A DNA stretch of 64,000 nucleotides from Amycolatopsis coloradensis (GTDB lineage Bacteria; Actinomycetota; Actinomycetes; Mycobacteriales; Pseudonocardiaceae): NCBI RefSeq assembly GCF_001953865.1, contig NZ_MQUQ01000003.1:660059-724058 (forward strand). Direction: 5' to 3'. The notes beneath the pieces are model-generated. The model was not told the origin of the DNA and did not search any database. It saw only the letters and a list, made by a program, of their open reading frames with translations. Below are positions 26,432 through 35,368 of this stretch, in pieces; position 1 is the stretch's first letter; the number at the start of each line of letters is the position of its first letter. Position numbers and translations under genes: made by a program.

Positions 26432-27739
26432 ATGCAACGCCGTTTCCACGCTCCTGTCGTTCTCCCCGCCGACCCCGCCTGCTCGTTGCTGCGTGACGCC
26501 GTGGTCGACGTGGACGAGGCGGGGCGTGTCGCCCATGTCGGTCCCCTGTCCGGGGCTCCCGAAACGTCCGCTCCCGTGACTCGGTTGAGCGGTCTCCTCC
26601 TGCCCGGGCTGGTGAACGCGCACGCGCACAGCCCGATGACGCTGCTGCGCGGGATGGGCGGCGATCTGCCGCTGCTGCGGTGGCTGACCGAGATCATCTG
26701 GCCGACCGAGGCGAAGCTGAAGCCCGCCGACATCCGCGCCGGCATGCTGCTGGGCTCGGTCGAGATGCTGCGGCACGGTGTCACGACCAGCGCGGAGATG
26801 TACTTCGAAAGCGAACAGCTCGCCGACGCGGTGCTCGCCACCGGCGGCCGGGTGATCCTGGGCCCGCCGATCATGGAACTGCCGGGGATGGACTGGCGCG
26901 CGATGCTGAAGGGCATCGAACGCTGGATCGACACCGACGGTCTCCGGTTCGGCCCCGGCGAGCGGATCGAGGTCGGCTACGGGCCGCATTCGGCGTACAT
27001 GCTGAACGTCGAAGCGCTGCGCGCGACCGCGGAATCGGCGGCCGAACGCGGTGCGCTGGTGCAGATCCACGTGGCTGAGGCGGCGCTCGAAGACGTCAAG
27101 CAACGCGAAGAGCACGGCTCGGTGCCCGCACTGCTGGAGAAGGTCGGGATGCTGCGGGGCCGGACGCTGGCCGCGCACGCCGTCCACCTGTCCGACGAGG
27201 ACATCGCCCTGTTCGCCACGCGCGGCGTCGGGATGGCGCACTGCCCGGGCTCGAACGCGAAGCTCGCTTCGGGCATTGCGCGGGTGACAGACCTTCGGAA
27301 GGCAGGCGTCGCCGTCGGGCTGGGCACGGACGGCCCGGCGTCGAACGACGACATCGACCTGTGGGAGGAGCTGCAGCTCTCGGCGATGTTCGCACGGCTG
27401 GCGACCGGCGAATCAACCGTGCTGACCGCCGCCGACGCCTTCCTGCTCGGCACCCGCGGCGGCGCGGACGCGCTGGGCCGGACCGACATCGGCGCGCTGG
27501 AAACCGGCCGGTGGGCAGACATGGTGCACGTCGACCTCGACGACCCGGCCTTCGCGGCGGGCGTCGACGTCCCGGACGAGCAGCTGCTCTCGAACCTCGT
27601 ATGGGCCGCGGGCTCGCGCCGGGTGCGCGACGTGTGGGTGGCGGGCGAGCAGGTCGTCGGCGACGGCGAATCCCTGCGCGTGGACCGCGCGAAGGCGCAG
27701 GCGGAAGTCGCCGAAACCTCAGCACGGCTGCGCTCTTAA
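26432..27739 (+). CDS. Amidohydrolase, SAH/MTA deaminase or TrzN/AtzA-like, 435 aa
   Basis: A metal-dependent TIM-barrel amidohydrolase that probably deaminates or dechlorinates a purine or triazine-like ring. The metal ligands fit the subtype: NAHAHSP (HxH, about residues 62-68), QIHVAEA, HAVHLSDEDI, and TDGPASNDD with the final Asp. It lacks the short ending of some deaminases and closes with the usual beta-sandwich strand VRDVWVAGEQVV. TAAGCT (26420-26425) six bases before the ATG indicates leaderless expression. It lies 14 bases after the response regulator but seems to have its own promoter. Confidence 0.87.
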   Translation: MQRRFHAPVVLPADPACSLLRDAVVDVDEAGRVAHVGPLSGAPETSAPVTRLSGLLLPGLVNAHAHSPMTLLRGMGGDLPLLRWLTEIIWPTEAKLKPADIRAGMLLGSVEMLRHGVTTSAEMYFESEQLADAVLATGGRVILGPPIMELPGMDWRAMLKGIERWIDTDGLRFGPGERIEVGYGPHSAYMLNVEALRATAESAAERGALVQIHVAEAALEDVKQREEHGSVPALLEKVGMLRGRTLAAHAVHLSDEDIALFATRGVGMAHCPGSNAKLASGIARVTDLRKAGVAVGLGTDGPASNDDIDLWEELQLSAMFARLATGESTVLTAADAFLLGTRGGADALGRTDIGALETGRWADMVHVDLDDPAFAAGVDVPDEQLLSNLVWAAGSRRVRDVWVAGEQVVGDGESLRVDRAKAQAEVAETSARLRS

Positions 27740-27837
27740 CTCACCTACGCAGCCCCCCACCCATCCCAGGGGGCGGCCCCAGGGCCAGTCTATCGGGGGT
27801 TTGAGGCCGGGACCGGGGAAAGTGCTGGTCGGGGTGG

Positions 27838-27871
27838 AGTTGTCCACAACGGGGTGGGGCTGTGGACAACT
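27838..27871. promoter_or_regulatory. Two facing DnaA-box-like 9-mers
   Basis: TTGTCCACA at 27840-27848 and its reverse complement TGTGGACAA at 27861-27869 form an 11-bp perfect inverted repeat with 12 bases between arms. TTGTCCACA is the usual actinobacterial DnaA box. It could titrate DnaA or act as a hairpin. Confidence 0.5.
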
Positions 27872-27948
27872 GGGGCTGGAGTTGGTGGCGCGAAAGTGGC
27901 GTTGGGGACAGGCGGGGCGGGGAATCCGCCGCGGAGTGAGCTGGAGTA

Positions 27949-27995
27949 CTGAAGGCCACCGTTGAGACGTTGAACGTCTCAACGGTGGCCTTCAG
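27949..27995. terminator. 23-bp perfect hairpin with one-base centre
   Basis: Arms 27949-27971 and 27973-27995 are exact complements; the outer part reads CTGAAGGCCACCGTTGAG. It lies 210 bases after the amidohydrolase and may terminate it, or belong to a dispersed repeat family with the GAAGGCC base. Confidence 0.65.
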
Positions 27996-28041
27996 GACAT
28001 GCGGGCGCGGCCGAATGTCGAGGTTGGGACGCTCAGGGGCA

Positions 28042-28330
28042 CCAATGTGGCATTGGGTGCGTTGAGTGCCCCTGATGTGGCATTCGGTGCACAAGGCTGA
28101 GCGGCTGGCATCCCATGAGCGCGAGAGCGAACGGAGCCAATGTGGCATTGGGTGCGTTGAGTGCTCCCGATGAGGCATTCGGTGCACGAAGCCTGAGCGA
28201 CTGGCACCCCACGAGAGCGAGAGCGAACGGAGCCAATGTGGCATTGGGTGCGTTGAGTGCCCCCGATGAGGCATTCGGTGCACAAGGCCTGAGCGACTGA
28301 CACCCCACGAGAGCGAGAGCGAACGCCGAG
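28042..28330. repeat. Three-copy tandem repeat, about 96-bp period
   Basis: Units start at 28042, 28137 and 28233 (95 and 96 bases apart). Each starts with the small palindrome CCAATGTGGCATTGG, then GGTGCGTTGAGTGC, then a related GATGAGGCATTCGGTGCAC, then a GAGCGAGAGCGAACG tail. Similar flanks (GAGGTTGGGACGCTCAG) stand at about 28020 and 28327. It is too long-period and spacer-free for a CRISPR array. Confidence 0.85.
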
Positions 28331-28380
28331 GTTGGGACGCTCAGCGTCACCCATGTGGCAGCGGGGGCAGAAAAGGCGAG

Positions 28381-29067
28381 CTAGACCAGGCCTCGTGGGC
28401 GGAGAGTCACGTCCGTAGGGTGGGCGTCGGCGGTCGCGGAGACGGCGGCGAGGACGGCGGCCGCGACGGATTCGGGGCGTAGGAAGCGGTCCGGCTCGTA
28501 TGAGCGGCCTTCGTCGGCGATGATCGCCTGCTGCATCTCGGTGTCGGTACGGCCAGGGTAGATCGACGTCACCCGCAGTGTGGTTTCTTCGTCCCGCAAC
28601 GCGTCGGCGAAGGCGCGGACAGCGAATTTGCTCGCCGCGTAGGGACCCCAGCCCGGACGCGCGTTGTGCCCGGCACCCGAGTTGATCACGACGACGTGGC
28701 CCTTCGCGGCACGCAGCGCGGGCAGCAGCTGACGGGTGAGCGTGACGATCGCGAGCACGTTGACCTCGAAGTTCGCCCGCCAGTCGGCGTCGGTGGCGGT
28801 TTCGACCGTGCCGAGCCGCGCGACGCCCGCCGAGTGCACCAGCACGTCCAGTTCGCCGAATTCGGCGGTCGCCGCTTCCAGTGCTTCGGCGTCGGTCAAC
28901 TCGACCGGCCACGCCCGGGCGCCGGGCAGCGTGGCGACGAGTGCGCCGAGCGCGTCGGCGTCGCGGCCGCCGAGCAGCAGCCGGTGCGTGGGAGCGAGTG
29001 CGCGGGCGACCGCGGCGCCGATGCCACGAGTGGCGCCGGTGACGAGAGCGAGGGGAAGATCAGCCAT
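28381..29067 (-). CDS. Short-chain dehydrogenase/reductase, 228 aa
   Basis: A classical SDR: LVTGATRGIGAAVARAL (cofactor motif TGxxxGIG), LGGRD after the second strand, VHSAGVAR, INSGAGHNARPGWGPYAASKFAVRAF with Ser, Tyr and Lys in standard spacing, and the PGRTDTEM segment after strand 6. Substrate unknown. ATG 29067 is supported by TAGCGT (29075-29080, minus strand) seven bases upstream, so the longer frame to 29328, which runs into aftB, is not used. Confidence 0.9.
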   Translation of the reverse strand: MADLPLALVTGATRGIGAAVARALAPTHRLLLGGRDADALGALVATLPGARAWPVELTDAEALEAATAEFGELDVLVHSAGVARLGTVETATDADWRANFEVNVLAIVTLTRQLLPALRAAKGHVVVINSGAGHNARPGWGPYAASKFAVRAFADALRDEETTLRVTSIYPGRTDTEMQQAIIADEGRSYEPDRFLRPESVAAAVLAAVSATADAHPTDVTLRPRGLV

Positions 29068-29081
29068 GCCGTCCACGCTAG

Positions 29082-30806
29082 TCACCCGCAGGCGACCGGC
29101 ACCGACGCCACCCGCGGGAACCGCACGGAACCCCTGGTGAACGACCCGATGAGGTTGTCCGCGAACCGTCCCGCCGTCAGCGGGTCCCGCACCGAGGCGT
29201 CGATCGCGACGATCTCCGGGCAGCTGAGCGCCAGCCGCGCGGCGGCGACGTCCTCGGCGCGGACCGGGCCGCCCTCGGCGATCGGGAGTCGCGCCGCATT
29301 CGCCAGCTCCCAGACCGGCGGCAGCCATTTCTGGTGCCCGGCACGGCCGTTGGGGAGCGACGTCGAATGCGCGGCGAACGGATTGGCGAGACCGTAACCG
29401 TCACGCAGCCGCGTTTCGAGCGGGATCAGCAGGCCGAGGGCACCCATGCTGTCCGCGGCGACGGTCACGTACGGCCGGTCCGTCGGGTACGCGTACCACC
29501 GCCGGGTCGAGTAGTCCTGGATCAGCACCGCGGGCTCTTCGACGGCGCGGATGGCGTCCAGCGTCGCGGGCATCGACGGATGGTCGGCGTAGTCCTCGGC
29601 CAGGACCGGATGTTCGTGCCCGGTCGAGCGAGACCAGAACGCCCGCTCGTCGGTGACGCCGACGGCACGCGGCGCGGCGGAGTACGGCGGCCGCAGCGAT
29701 CCGGCGGCCACGATCGCCCAGACGCCGACGACCAGGAGGAGGACCGTCGTCGCTCTGGTCAACGGCAGGGCCAGCACGGGCAGCAGCAGGCAGAACAGCG
29801 CCGGGAGCAGCATGCGCCCGTGCATGAAATCCCCGCCCACCCGGATCGCGTACAGCGACAGCAGCACCGCGCCGACGATCGGGACCGCGGTGAGCACCAG
29901 GAAAGTTTTGTCCACAGTGGACGCGAAGACGGTGGTCGCGACCGCGAGAACCAGTAACGGGAGCCACAGCCAGTACGGCTGAACGAGATCGACCAGGTAC
30001 GCCAAGCCGCGAGCCCAGTTCGCCTCCGACGCCTCCTTGACCAACGCGGTGTTCGGCGTCAGCAGGCCGTAGTAACCCATCCGGAACACCTGATACGCCA
30101 ACGGAAGCGCGGCCGCCACGGCCAACAGGCCCAGCGCGCCACGACGTCCCGGGCGCACAAGCACAAGCAACGCCACCAACGCGACACCGCTGAAAAGCGC
30201 GAGATCCGGCCGCACCAACGGCCCCAGCCCGGCGACCAGTGCAACCGGCCAGGTACGCGGTCCGTCCACCGTGGACGTACGGCGGACGAGCAGCCACCAG
30301 GTTCCGCCCAGCCACAAGGTGATCAGGCCGGTCTCCAGACCGGACGTCGCGAAGTCGCGGAACGGCGGCAGCGCGCAGACCATCAGTGCCCCGGCGGGCG
30401 CGAGGCCGTGGAACGCCAGTGGCTGGTAGAGCCGACGGGCGCCGTCCAGGCCGAAGAACAGCCCGGCGACCGAGAAGACCAGTCCGGTGACCACGGAGAT
30501 CCACTCGAGCGGCACTCCCGGTATCAGGCCGAGAACGCTCAGTATCGCTGTCCACAAGGGACTGGTGTTGGTCTCGACCCGCTCGCCGATGTTGAACACC
30601 GGACCGTTGCCCGCGAGGATCTGGCGGACCGTCCGCAACACGATCAGCCCGTCGTCGCTCATCCAGCGGCGGCGCCAGCCGAGGTCGGCGTAAACCACCA
30701 GGACCAGGCCGAACCCGGACCACGTCCAGGTCGAGGGCCGCCGGAACCAGGCGCGCGAAGGCCAGGCGGGCGTGTTCTCACCCGTGGTCGTACTCGTTTG
30801 TGCCAT
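29082..30806 (-). CDS. aftB: AftB-type terminal arabinofuranosyltransferase, 574 aa
   Basis: A GT-C membrane glycosyltransferase that adds the terminal beta-1,2 arabinofuranose to arabinogalactan, using decaprenyl-phosphoryl-arabinose. It has about ten membrane helices. The family-specific first loop, RRWMSDDGLIVLRTVR then NTSPLWT, carries the Asp-Asp pair (51-52). The C-terminal soluble domain has DYSTRRWYAYPTDRPYVTV. It resembles mycobacterial AftB (Rv3805c), sometimes annotated as ZomB. ATG 30806 is used; the frame is open to 30833. It lies outside the usual cell-wall cluster, next to an SDR and a methyltransferase. Confidence 0.85.
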   Translation of the reverse strand: MAQTSTTTGENTPAWPSRAWFRRPSTWTWSGFGLVLVVYADLGWRRRWMSDDGLIVLRTVRQILAGNGPVFNIGERVETNTSPLWTAILSVLGLIPGVPLEWISVVTGLVFSVAGLFFGLDGARRLYQPLAFHGLAPAGALMVCALPPFRDFATSGLETGLITLWLGGTWWLLVRRTSTVDGPRTWPVALVAGLGPLVRPDLALFSGVALVALLVLVRPGRRGALGLLAVAAALPLAYQVFRMGYYGLLTPNTALVKEASEANWARGLAYLVDLVQPYWLWLPLLVLAVATTVFASTVDKTFLVLTAVPIVGAVLLSLYAIRVGGDFMHGRMLLPALFCLLLPVLALPLTRATTVLLLVVGVWAIVAAGSLRPPYSAAPRAVGVTDERAFWSRSTGHEHPVLAEDYADHPSMPATLDAIRAVEEPAVLIQDYSTRRWYAYPTDRPYVTVAADSMGALGLLIPLETRLRDGYGLANPFAAHSTSLPNGRAGHQKWLPPVWELANAARLPIAEGGPVRAEDVAAARLALSCPEIVAIDASVRDPLTAGRFADNLIGSFTRGSVRFPRVASVPVACG

Positions 30807-30859
30807 GATCCCGCCTGACTCGGTTGCGTGCACTGGAGGTCAGGTCCGTGACCCGCGAG

Positions 30860-31477
30860 TCAAACCGTCTTGGCGAGTAAGCACGATTGCGGTTGCTTCC
30901 TCCCTTCCATGGCCAGGCGGGCGGTGACCTCGAACCCCGCCTCGCCGAGCAGGCCGACGACCCTTTCGGGCCGCAGCAAGTAGGCGTCGTAGGAGACCGG
31001 GTGGCCGTACGCCCTCTCCGGGCTGAGGCGCTCGTCGCCGACGTGGAAACCGACCAGCAGACGCCCGCCGGGAACGAGCACGCGGCGAAACTCCGCGAAC
31101 ACCGCCGGAAGCTCCTCCGGCGGCAGATGGAAGATCGACCACCAGGCGACGAGACCGCCCAGTTCACCGTCCGGGAGGTCGAGCGCGGTCATCGATCCGA
31201 CGACGAACCGCAGGTCAGGGTACTGACGGCGCGCGACGTCGATCATTTTCGGCGACAAGTCGACACCGGCGGCATCGAGCCCCAGCGCCGCCAGGTGGGC
31301 CGTGACGTGCCCCGGCCCGCAGCCGACGTCGGCGACCGGACCGCGTACCTGTTCGGCGAACGCGGCCAGCATCGCTCGCCCGACCGGGTCCTGGCGGAAG
31401 AGCTGTTCGACCAAGACCGCGTAGTCCTCGGCGACGGTGTCGTAGGACTCGCGGGTGGCATCGAGGTGAGTGGTCAC
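30860..31477 (-). CDS. Class I SAM-dependent methyltransferase, 205 aa
   Basis: Motif I is VADVGCGPGHVTAHLAALG (about residues 48-66), motif II is AGVDLSPKMIDVAR, and a later region reads VAWWSIFHLPPEELPAVFAEFRRVLVPGGRLLVGFHVGDE, the UbiE/methyltransf_11 type. Substrate unknown. GTG 31477 is used because TAGCGT (31486-31491, minus strand) stands eight bases upstream; the longer frame to 31579 has no support. It ends 54 bases before aftB and may be read with it. Confidence 0.88.
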   Translation of the reverse strand: MTTHLDATRESYDTVAEDYAVLVEQLFRQDPVGRAMLAAFAEQVRGPVADVGCGPGHVTAHLAALGLDAAGVDLSPKMIDVARRQYPDLRFVVGSMTALDLPDGELGGLVAWWSIFHLPPEELPAVFAEFRRVLVPGGRLLVGFHVGDERLSPERAYGHPVSYDAYLLRPERVVGLLGEAGFEVTARLAMEGRKQPQSCLLAKTV

Positions 31478-31509
31478 GATGGGCGACGCTAGCGGCACCC
31501 ACCGACAAT

Positions 31510-33138
31510 TCAGGGCTCGATCAGTCCGGCGTCCCTGGTCAGATCTTCCGGCGCGCCCAGTTCGGTCACCGGAGTGCACCCGGTCGCCGGGTCCGCCGCC
31601 GAATCCGTGCCGTTGTATTGCGCGGCGCCGGACCTGGTCAGTTGCCGGGCGCCGACGTCGAAGCAGGCCTGGTAGGAGCCCCAGCGCAGGCCCTCGAAGG
31701 CGTACCGGCCGTCCGGCCCGCTCACGGTCGAGCCGACCTCCTTGCCGTCCGCGTTCTTCAAAGTCACCTTCACGTCCGGGACCCCGATCTCGTCCCGCGT
31801 CTGCAAACCGTCCTTGTCCTTGTCCAGCCAGACGAAATCGCCCAGTTCGCCCGTACGCTCGACGAGGCCCGCGGCGAGTGTCAGGTCCTGGCGTTTCCGG
31901 GGGCCGACCGTGGTGGTCGCGGTGCAGCCGGTCGCCGGATCGGCGTCGGAATCCTTCGCGTCGTCACCCACGTCTTTCGACGTGTAGCCGTAGGCCGGAA
32001 GTGCGCTGATGTCGAAGCAGACCTGGTAGATGCCGTCCTTCAGTTTGGCGAAGCGGTACTTGCCGCCCGCATCGGTGGTGACGGTGCCCAGCGCCTTGCC
32101 CGAGGCGTCCTTCAACGTCACCTTCACCCCGGCGACGCCCGGTTCACCGGCGTCCTGGGACCCGTTCCGATCGACGTCGTTCCAGGCGAACTCCCCGATC
32201 TCGTCGATCGCGGGCGGCGGGGTCACCTTGATGGTCGTGGTCGCGGTCTTCTTCGGCAGCGTGCCGCTGGAGACGGTCACGGTGCTGACGTGACCGTTGT
32301 CCGCCTCGGTGATGTTCTTGTGGTCGCAGGTGACGGTCGCGGACTTGCCACCGTCGAGACTCGCGATCGGGGCGGGCTTCACGTCGCAGTACGGGGCGAC
32401 GACCTTGATGTCGGCCAGCGTCGTGGTGCCGTCGTTGGTCACGGTGAACCGGTAGTTCGCGGTGGTGCCCGCCTCGATGGTGGCCGTGGGGCCCCAGGCG
32501 CCGCTCGCCGGGTCCCGCACTTCCGCCATCGCCGCGAACGAGGCGACCTGGAGGTGGACGCAGTCCCACATGACCCAGTCGCGGTCGGTTGCGGCGAAGA
32601 ACCTCACCGAGGTCGCCGACGCCGGAGCGGTCGACGGCGGGAATTCCTGCCGCGCCAATTTCCCGTCGGTCTCGACGGCGTGCGTGACCTTGAGCTTGTT
32701 CTCCAGTACGACCTTGTCCGACGCGTCGTAGAAGCGCAGTCCTGTTTCTTCGACGGCGTCCGCGCGCCGGAGGTTGCCGTCGATCGCGGCGGTCCAGCCG
32801 GTCAGCGTGTAGACGGCGCCGGGCACGGATTTCATCGCCGCGTAGGCGGTGCTGACCATCTTGTCGGGCGTCGCGATCAGGGCGTACTCGCCGCCGTCCC
32901 GCTGGTAGCCGCCGGCGGTGGACAGCCGGGGCTGTCCGCTCTTCGGCGTACCCGGCGGTACCGGGGCGGCCGGGTTGAACGAGTATCCGGCGGGTGGGCT
33001 GCCCTGCTCCACACTCGGGTTCGTCGCGACGCCACCGGTGCAGCCGGACGGAACGGCGGGTGACTGCGCCTGAGCGGGCGCGAAGCCCGGGATCAGTGCC
33101 AGCGTCCCTGCCGTCATCAAGACCAGTGCCCTTTTCAC
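31510..33138 (-). CDS. Secreted protein with SdrD B-like domains, 542 aa
   Basis: A signal peptide (KRALVLMTAGTLALIPGFAPAQA) leads to an N-terminal beta-rich region with paired Cys, then a DUF11/CARDB-like domain (NYRFTVTNDGTTTLADIKVV), then two SdrD B-type Cna domains: IGEFAWNDVDRNGSQDAGEPGVAGVKV and LGDFVWLDKDKDGLQTRDEIGVPDVKV (each a family signature). These bind calcium and act as rigid stalks in surface adhesins. There is no LPXTG, transmembrane tail or other anchor, so it is presumably released. TAGCTT (33146-33151, minus strand) lies seven bases before GTG 33138. Confidence 0.82.
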   Translation of the reverse strand: MKRALVLMTAGTLALIPGFAPAQAQSPAVPSGCTGGVATNPSVEQGSPPAGYSFNPAAPVPPGTPKSGQPRLSTAGGYQRDGGEYALIATPDKMVSTAYAAMKSVPGAVYTLTGWTAAIDGNLRRADAVEETGLRFYDASDKVVLENKLKVTHAVETDGKLARQEFPPSTAPASATSVRFFAATDRDWVMWDCVHLQVASFAAMAEVRDPASGAWGPTATIEAGTTANYRFTVTNDGTTTLADIKVVAPYCDVKPAPIASLDGGKSATVTCDHKNITEADNGHVSTVTVSSGTLPKKTATTTIKVTPPPAIDEIGEFAWNDVDRNGSQDAGEPGVAGVKVTLKDASGKALGTVTTDAGGKYRFAKLKDGIYQVCFDISALPAYGYTSKDVGDDAKDSDADPATGCTATTTVGPRKRQDLTLAAGLVERTGELGDFVWLDKDKDGLQTRDEIGVPDVKVTLKNADGKEVGSTVSGPDGRYAFEGLRWGSYQACFDVGARQLTRSGAAQYNGTDSAADPATGCTPVTELGAPEDLTRDAGLIEP

Positions 33139-33228
33139 AGGGCCGAAGCTAGCCACCCGATGGACGTTCCGTAATCGCTGAACCGTGTCGACGATCGCCC
33201 CGATCAGGCAGAACCGAGAGTGATCGCC

Positions 33229-33262
33229 GGTGCCGCCGCCGTCTTCCCACGGCGGCGGCACC
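33229..33262 (-). terminator. 14-bp perfect hairpin after PhoX-like gene 1
   Basis: GGTGCCGCCGCCGT (33229-33242) pairs with ACGGCGGCGGCACC (33249-33262), loop CTTCCC. It starts ten bases past the stop of the minus-strand PhoX-like gene. Confidence 0.75.
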
Positions 33263-33271
33263 CCGCCTTCC

Positions 33272-35368
33272 CTACTTGACGCCGATGCGGCCGACCTGGC
33301 CCCAGCGGCCCTTCTTCCACACCGACACGATCGACGGCCGCGGCTGCGAAGTGCCGCCGTCGGGCCAGTGCGACGTCGGGCTGCCCGAGTTGGGCGCGTC
33401 CTCACCCGGGTGCTGCACGGCGACGAGCACCAGGTGGTCGGTCACCACCGGACCGCAGCATTCCGCGCCGACCGGGACCGACAGGAACTGCTTGACGTGC
33501 CCGCGTTCCGGACCCTCGACCGGCACCGAGAACAGGCCGTCGTGAGAGCCGAGGGCGTTGCCGTCGGTGGAGATCCACAGGTTGCCGTGCCGGTCGAACG
33601 CGACGTTGTCCGGGCACGAGATCGGGCTGACCTGCTCCTTCGGGAAACCGCCGAAGTAGGTGTCCGCCGTCTTCGGGTCACCGCAGACCAGCAGGAGCCG
33701 CCAGGAGAACTTCGTCGACGCGGCGTCGCCGCCGTTCTCGTCCCACTCCAGGACGTGCCCGTTGCGGTTGTTCGGCCGCGGGTTCGCCTCGTCGACGTTC
33801 GCCTTGCCTGCCGGGCCACGCTGGCTGTTGTTGGTCAGCGCCGCGTAGATCCGGCCGTTGACCGGGTTCGGCTCGATGTCCTCCGGCCGGTCCATCTTGG
33901 TCGGCTGGACCTTGTCCGCGGCGTCCCGGGTGAACACGTAGACCTCTTCGGCGGTGAAACCGTCCACAAAGGACTTGTTGCCGGCGGCCAGCGGGATCCA
34001 CTCGCCGACGCCGTCGAACTCGCCGTCCTTGGGGAGCTTGCCGGTGCCGTCGATCTCGCCCGGGCTGTCGCCGGTGAAGCGGGCGACGTACAGGGTGCCG
34101 TCGTCGAGCAGCGCCGAGTTGTGGCGGCGCGCGTGCGCGCTCTTGCCCGGCTTGTACTTGCCCTTGGAGACGAACTTGTAGATGTATTCGAAGCGCTCGT
34201 CGTCACCGGAGTAGACGGCGACGCGGCCGTCCTTGGTGATCTTGATGTTCGCGGCCTCGTGCTTGAACCGGCCGAGCGCGGTGTGCTTGATCGGCGTCGA
34301 GTTCGGGTCGTTCGGGTCGATCTCGACGACCCAGCCGAAACGGTTGGCCTCGTTGGGCTCCTGCGCGAGGTCCCAGCGCTTGTCGAACCGCTCCCACTTA
34401 CGGGTGCTGGCGGCGCCGGAGAAGCCGTACCTCTTCAGGCGCGCGGCCGCGACCGGGTCGGTGACGCTCGCCGCGTTGGCGAAGTACTGGTTGACGTTCT
34501 CCTCGCCGGAAAGCACGGTGCCCCAAGGGGTCACGCCGCCGGCGCAGTTGTTCTGCGTGCCGAAGACCTTGCGGCCGGTCGGGTCCGCGGAGGTCTTGAG
34601 GTACTTCGAACCGGCGGCCGGGCCGCGCACCTCGAAGGCGGTGTTCAGCGTGATGCGGCGGTTGAACGGGCTCGGCACCGTGCGCAGCGCGCCGCCGATC
34701 GGGTCGCGGAAGGCCTGGACGACCGAAAGGCCGTGCGCGGCCCACGCGATCTTGACCTGCTCCTCGGTCGGGTTGGCCGGGTCGTACTGGTCGGCCGGGA
34801 ACATGTGGACCTCGGTGGTGTACTCGTGGTTCACCACCAGCAGGTTGCGGATGCCCAGCGGATCCTGCGGGATCAGGCCGACGAAGTCGCAGTTGTAGCC
34901 GAACTGCTTGGCCTGCGCGGCAGCGGTCTGCTTGGCGAAGTCGAACTTCGGCGCGCCGAATTCGACGGCGTCGCCCCAGCGGATGACGACACGCTGGTCG
35001 TAGCCCTCGGGGATGGTGATCGCGTCGAGCGTGTTCGGCGGCACGGCTTCGAAGTCGGTGCCGGGCACCGGGCGACCGGGACGGCCCGGCTTGCCGTGGC
35101 CCGCGGCCGCGACGTCGGCCGGTTCGGCGGCGGCGGTGCCGGAGAGGGCGGCGAAGCCACCGGCGGCGGCGGCCATCACCGCGCCGGCCTTCAGCGCGCC
35201 ACGACGGGACAGCATGTTCTTGACGACGTCGCCGAAGTACTCGTTGTCCGAGGTGTTGGGCTCGGGGTGGGCACACGCGTTGCCGCAGCGGTACTCACAG
35301 GTGACCGCGGAGCGGCCGCCGGGATGGGAGGTGATCAACGGCAGGAGCCGCTGAGGCTCGAAGGACAC
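33272..35368 (-). CDS. PhoX-family (DUF839) Tat-exported phosphatase-like protein, copy 1, 698 aa
   Basis: A PhoX-type beta-propeller, presumably a calcium/iron-dependent phosphatase outside the membrane. The twin-arginine motif SRRGALKAG (RR at 55-56) and an Ala-rich h-region give Tat export, but about 50 residues precede it, with a conserved CEYRCGNACAH (Cys24, 28, 32). Propeller landmarks: PEGYDQRVVIRWGDAV, NHEYT, NNCAGGVTPWGTVLSGEENVNQYF, RFGWVVEIDP, DDERFEYIYKF, MDRPEDIEPNP, SCPDNVAFDRHGNLWISTDG. GTG 35368 follows GGAGG. It is one of two tandem paralogues. Confidence 0.9.
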   Translation of the reverse strand: MSFEPQRLLPLITSHPGGRSAVTCEYRCGNACAHPEPNTSDNEYFGDVVKNMLSRRGALKAGAVMAAAAGGFAALSGTAAAEPADVAAAGHGKPGRPGRPVPGTDFEAVPPNTLDAITIPEGYDQRVVIRWGDAVEFGAPKFDFAKQTAAAQAKQFGYNCDFVGLIPQDPLGIRNLLVVNHEYTTEVHMFPADQYDPANPTEEQVKIAWAAHGLSVVQAFRDPIGGALRTVPSPFNRRITLNTAFEVRGPAAGSKYLKTSADPTGRKVFGTQNNCAGGVTPWGTVLSGEENVNQYFANAASVTDPVAAARLKRYGFSGAASTRKWERFDKRWDLAQEPNEANRFGWVVEIDPNDPNSTPIKHTALGRFKHEAANIKITKDGRVAVYSGDDERFEYIYKFVSKGKYKPGKSAHARRHNSALLDDGTLYVARFTGDSPGEIDGTGKLPKDGEFDGVGEWIPLAAGNKSFVDGFTAEEVYVFTRDAADKVQPTKMDRPEDIEPNPVNGRIYAALTNNSQRGPAGKANVDEANPRPNNRNGHVLEWDENGGDAASTKFSWRLLLVCGDPKTADTYFGGFPKEQVSPISCPDNVAFDRHGNLWISTDGNALGSHDGLFSVPVEGPERGHVKQFLSVPVGAECCGPVVTDHLVLVAVQHPGEDAPNSGSPTSHWPDGGTSQPRPSIVSVWKKGRWGQVGRIGVK

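Larger units (their letters stand above)
27740..28380. other. 641-base non-coding region with repeats
   Basis: No convincing gene is present; the minus-strand open frames (for example 27741-28283 and 28033-28350) just translate the tandem repeat into PMPHW-type strings. From left to right it holds two facing DnaA-box-like sites, a 23-bp hairpin, and a three-copy tandem repeat flanked by similar short sequences. Confidence 0.75.

Noticed and set aside
27741..28283. Minus-strand open frame with repeated STHPMPHWLRSL
   Set aside because: The repeats come from the 96-bp DNA tandem array read in one frame; no start site, no domain, and the DNA repeat explains the protein repeat.
28042..28330. CRISPR array
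   Set aside because: The units are about 96 bases, contiguous and nearly identical along their whole length, with no unique spacers and no cas genes.
29908..29916. Exact DnaA box TTGTCCACA
   Set aside because: It is a single copy inside the aftB coding region with no partner nearby; chance is likely.
31510..33138. Sortase-anchored adhesin
   Set aside because: SdrD B-like domains are present but there is no LPXTG, hydrophobic tail or charged end, so only secretion is claimed.
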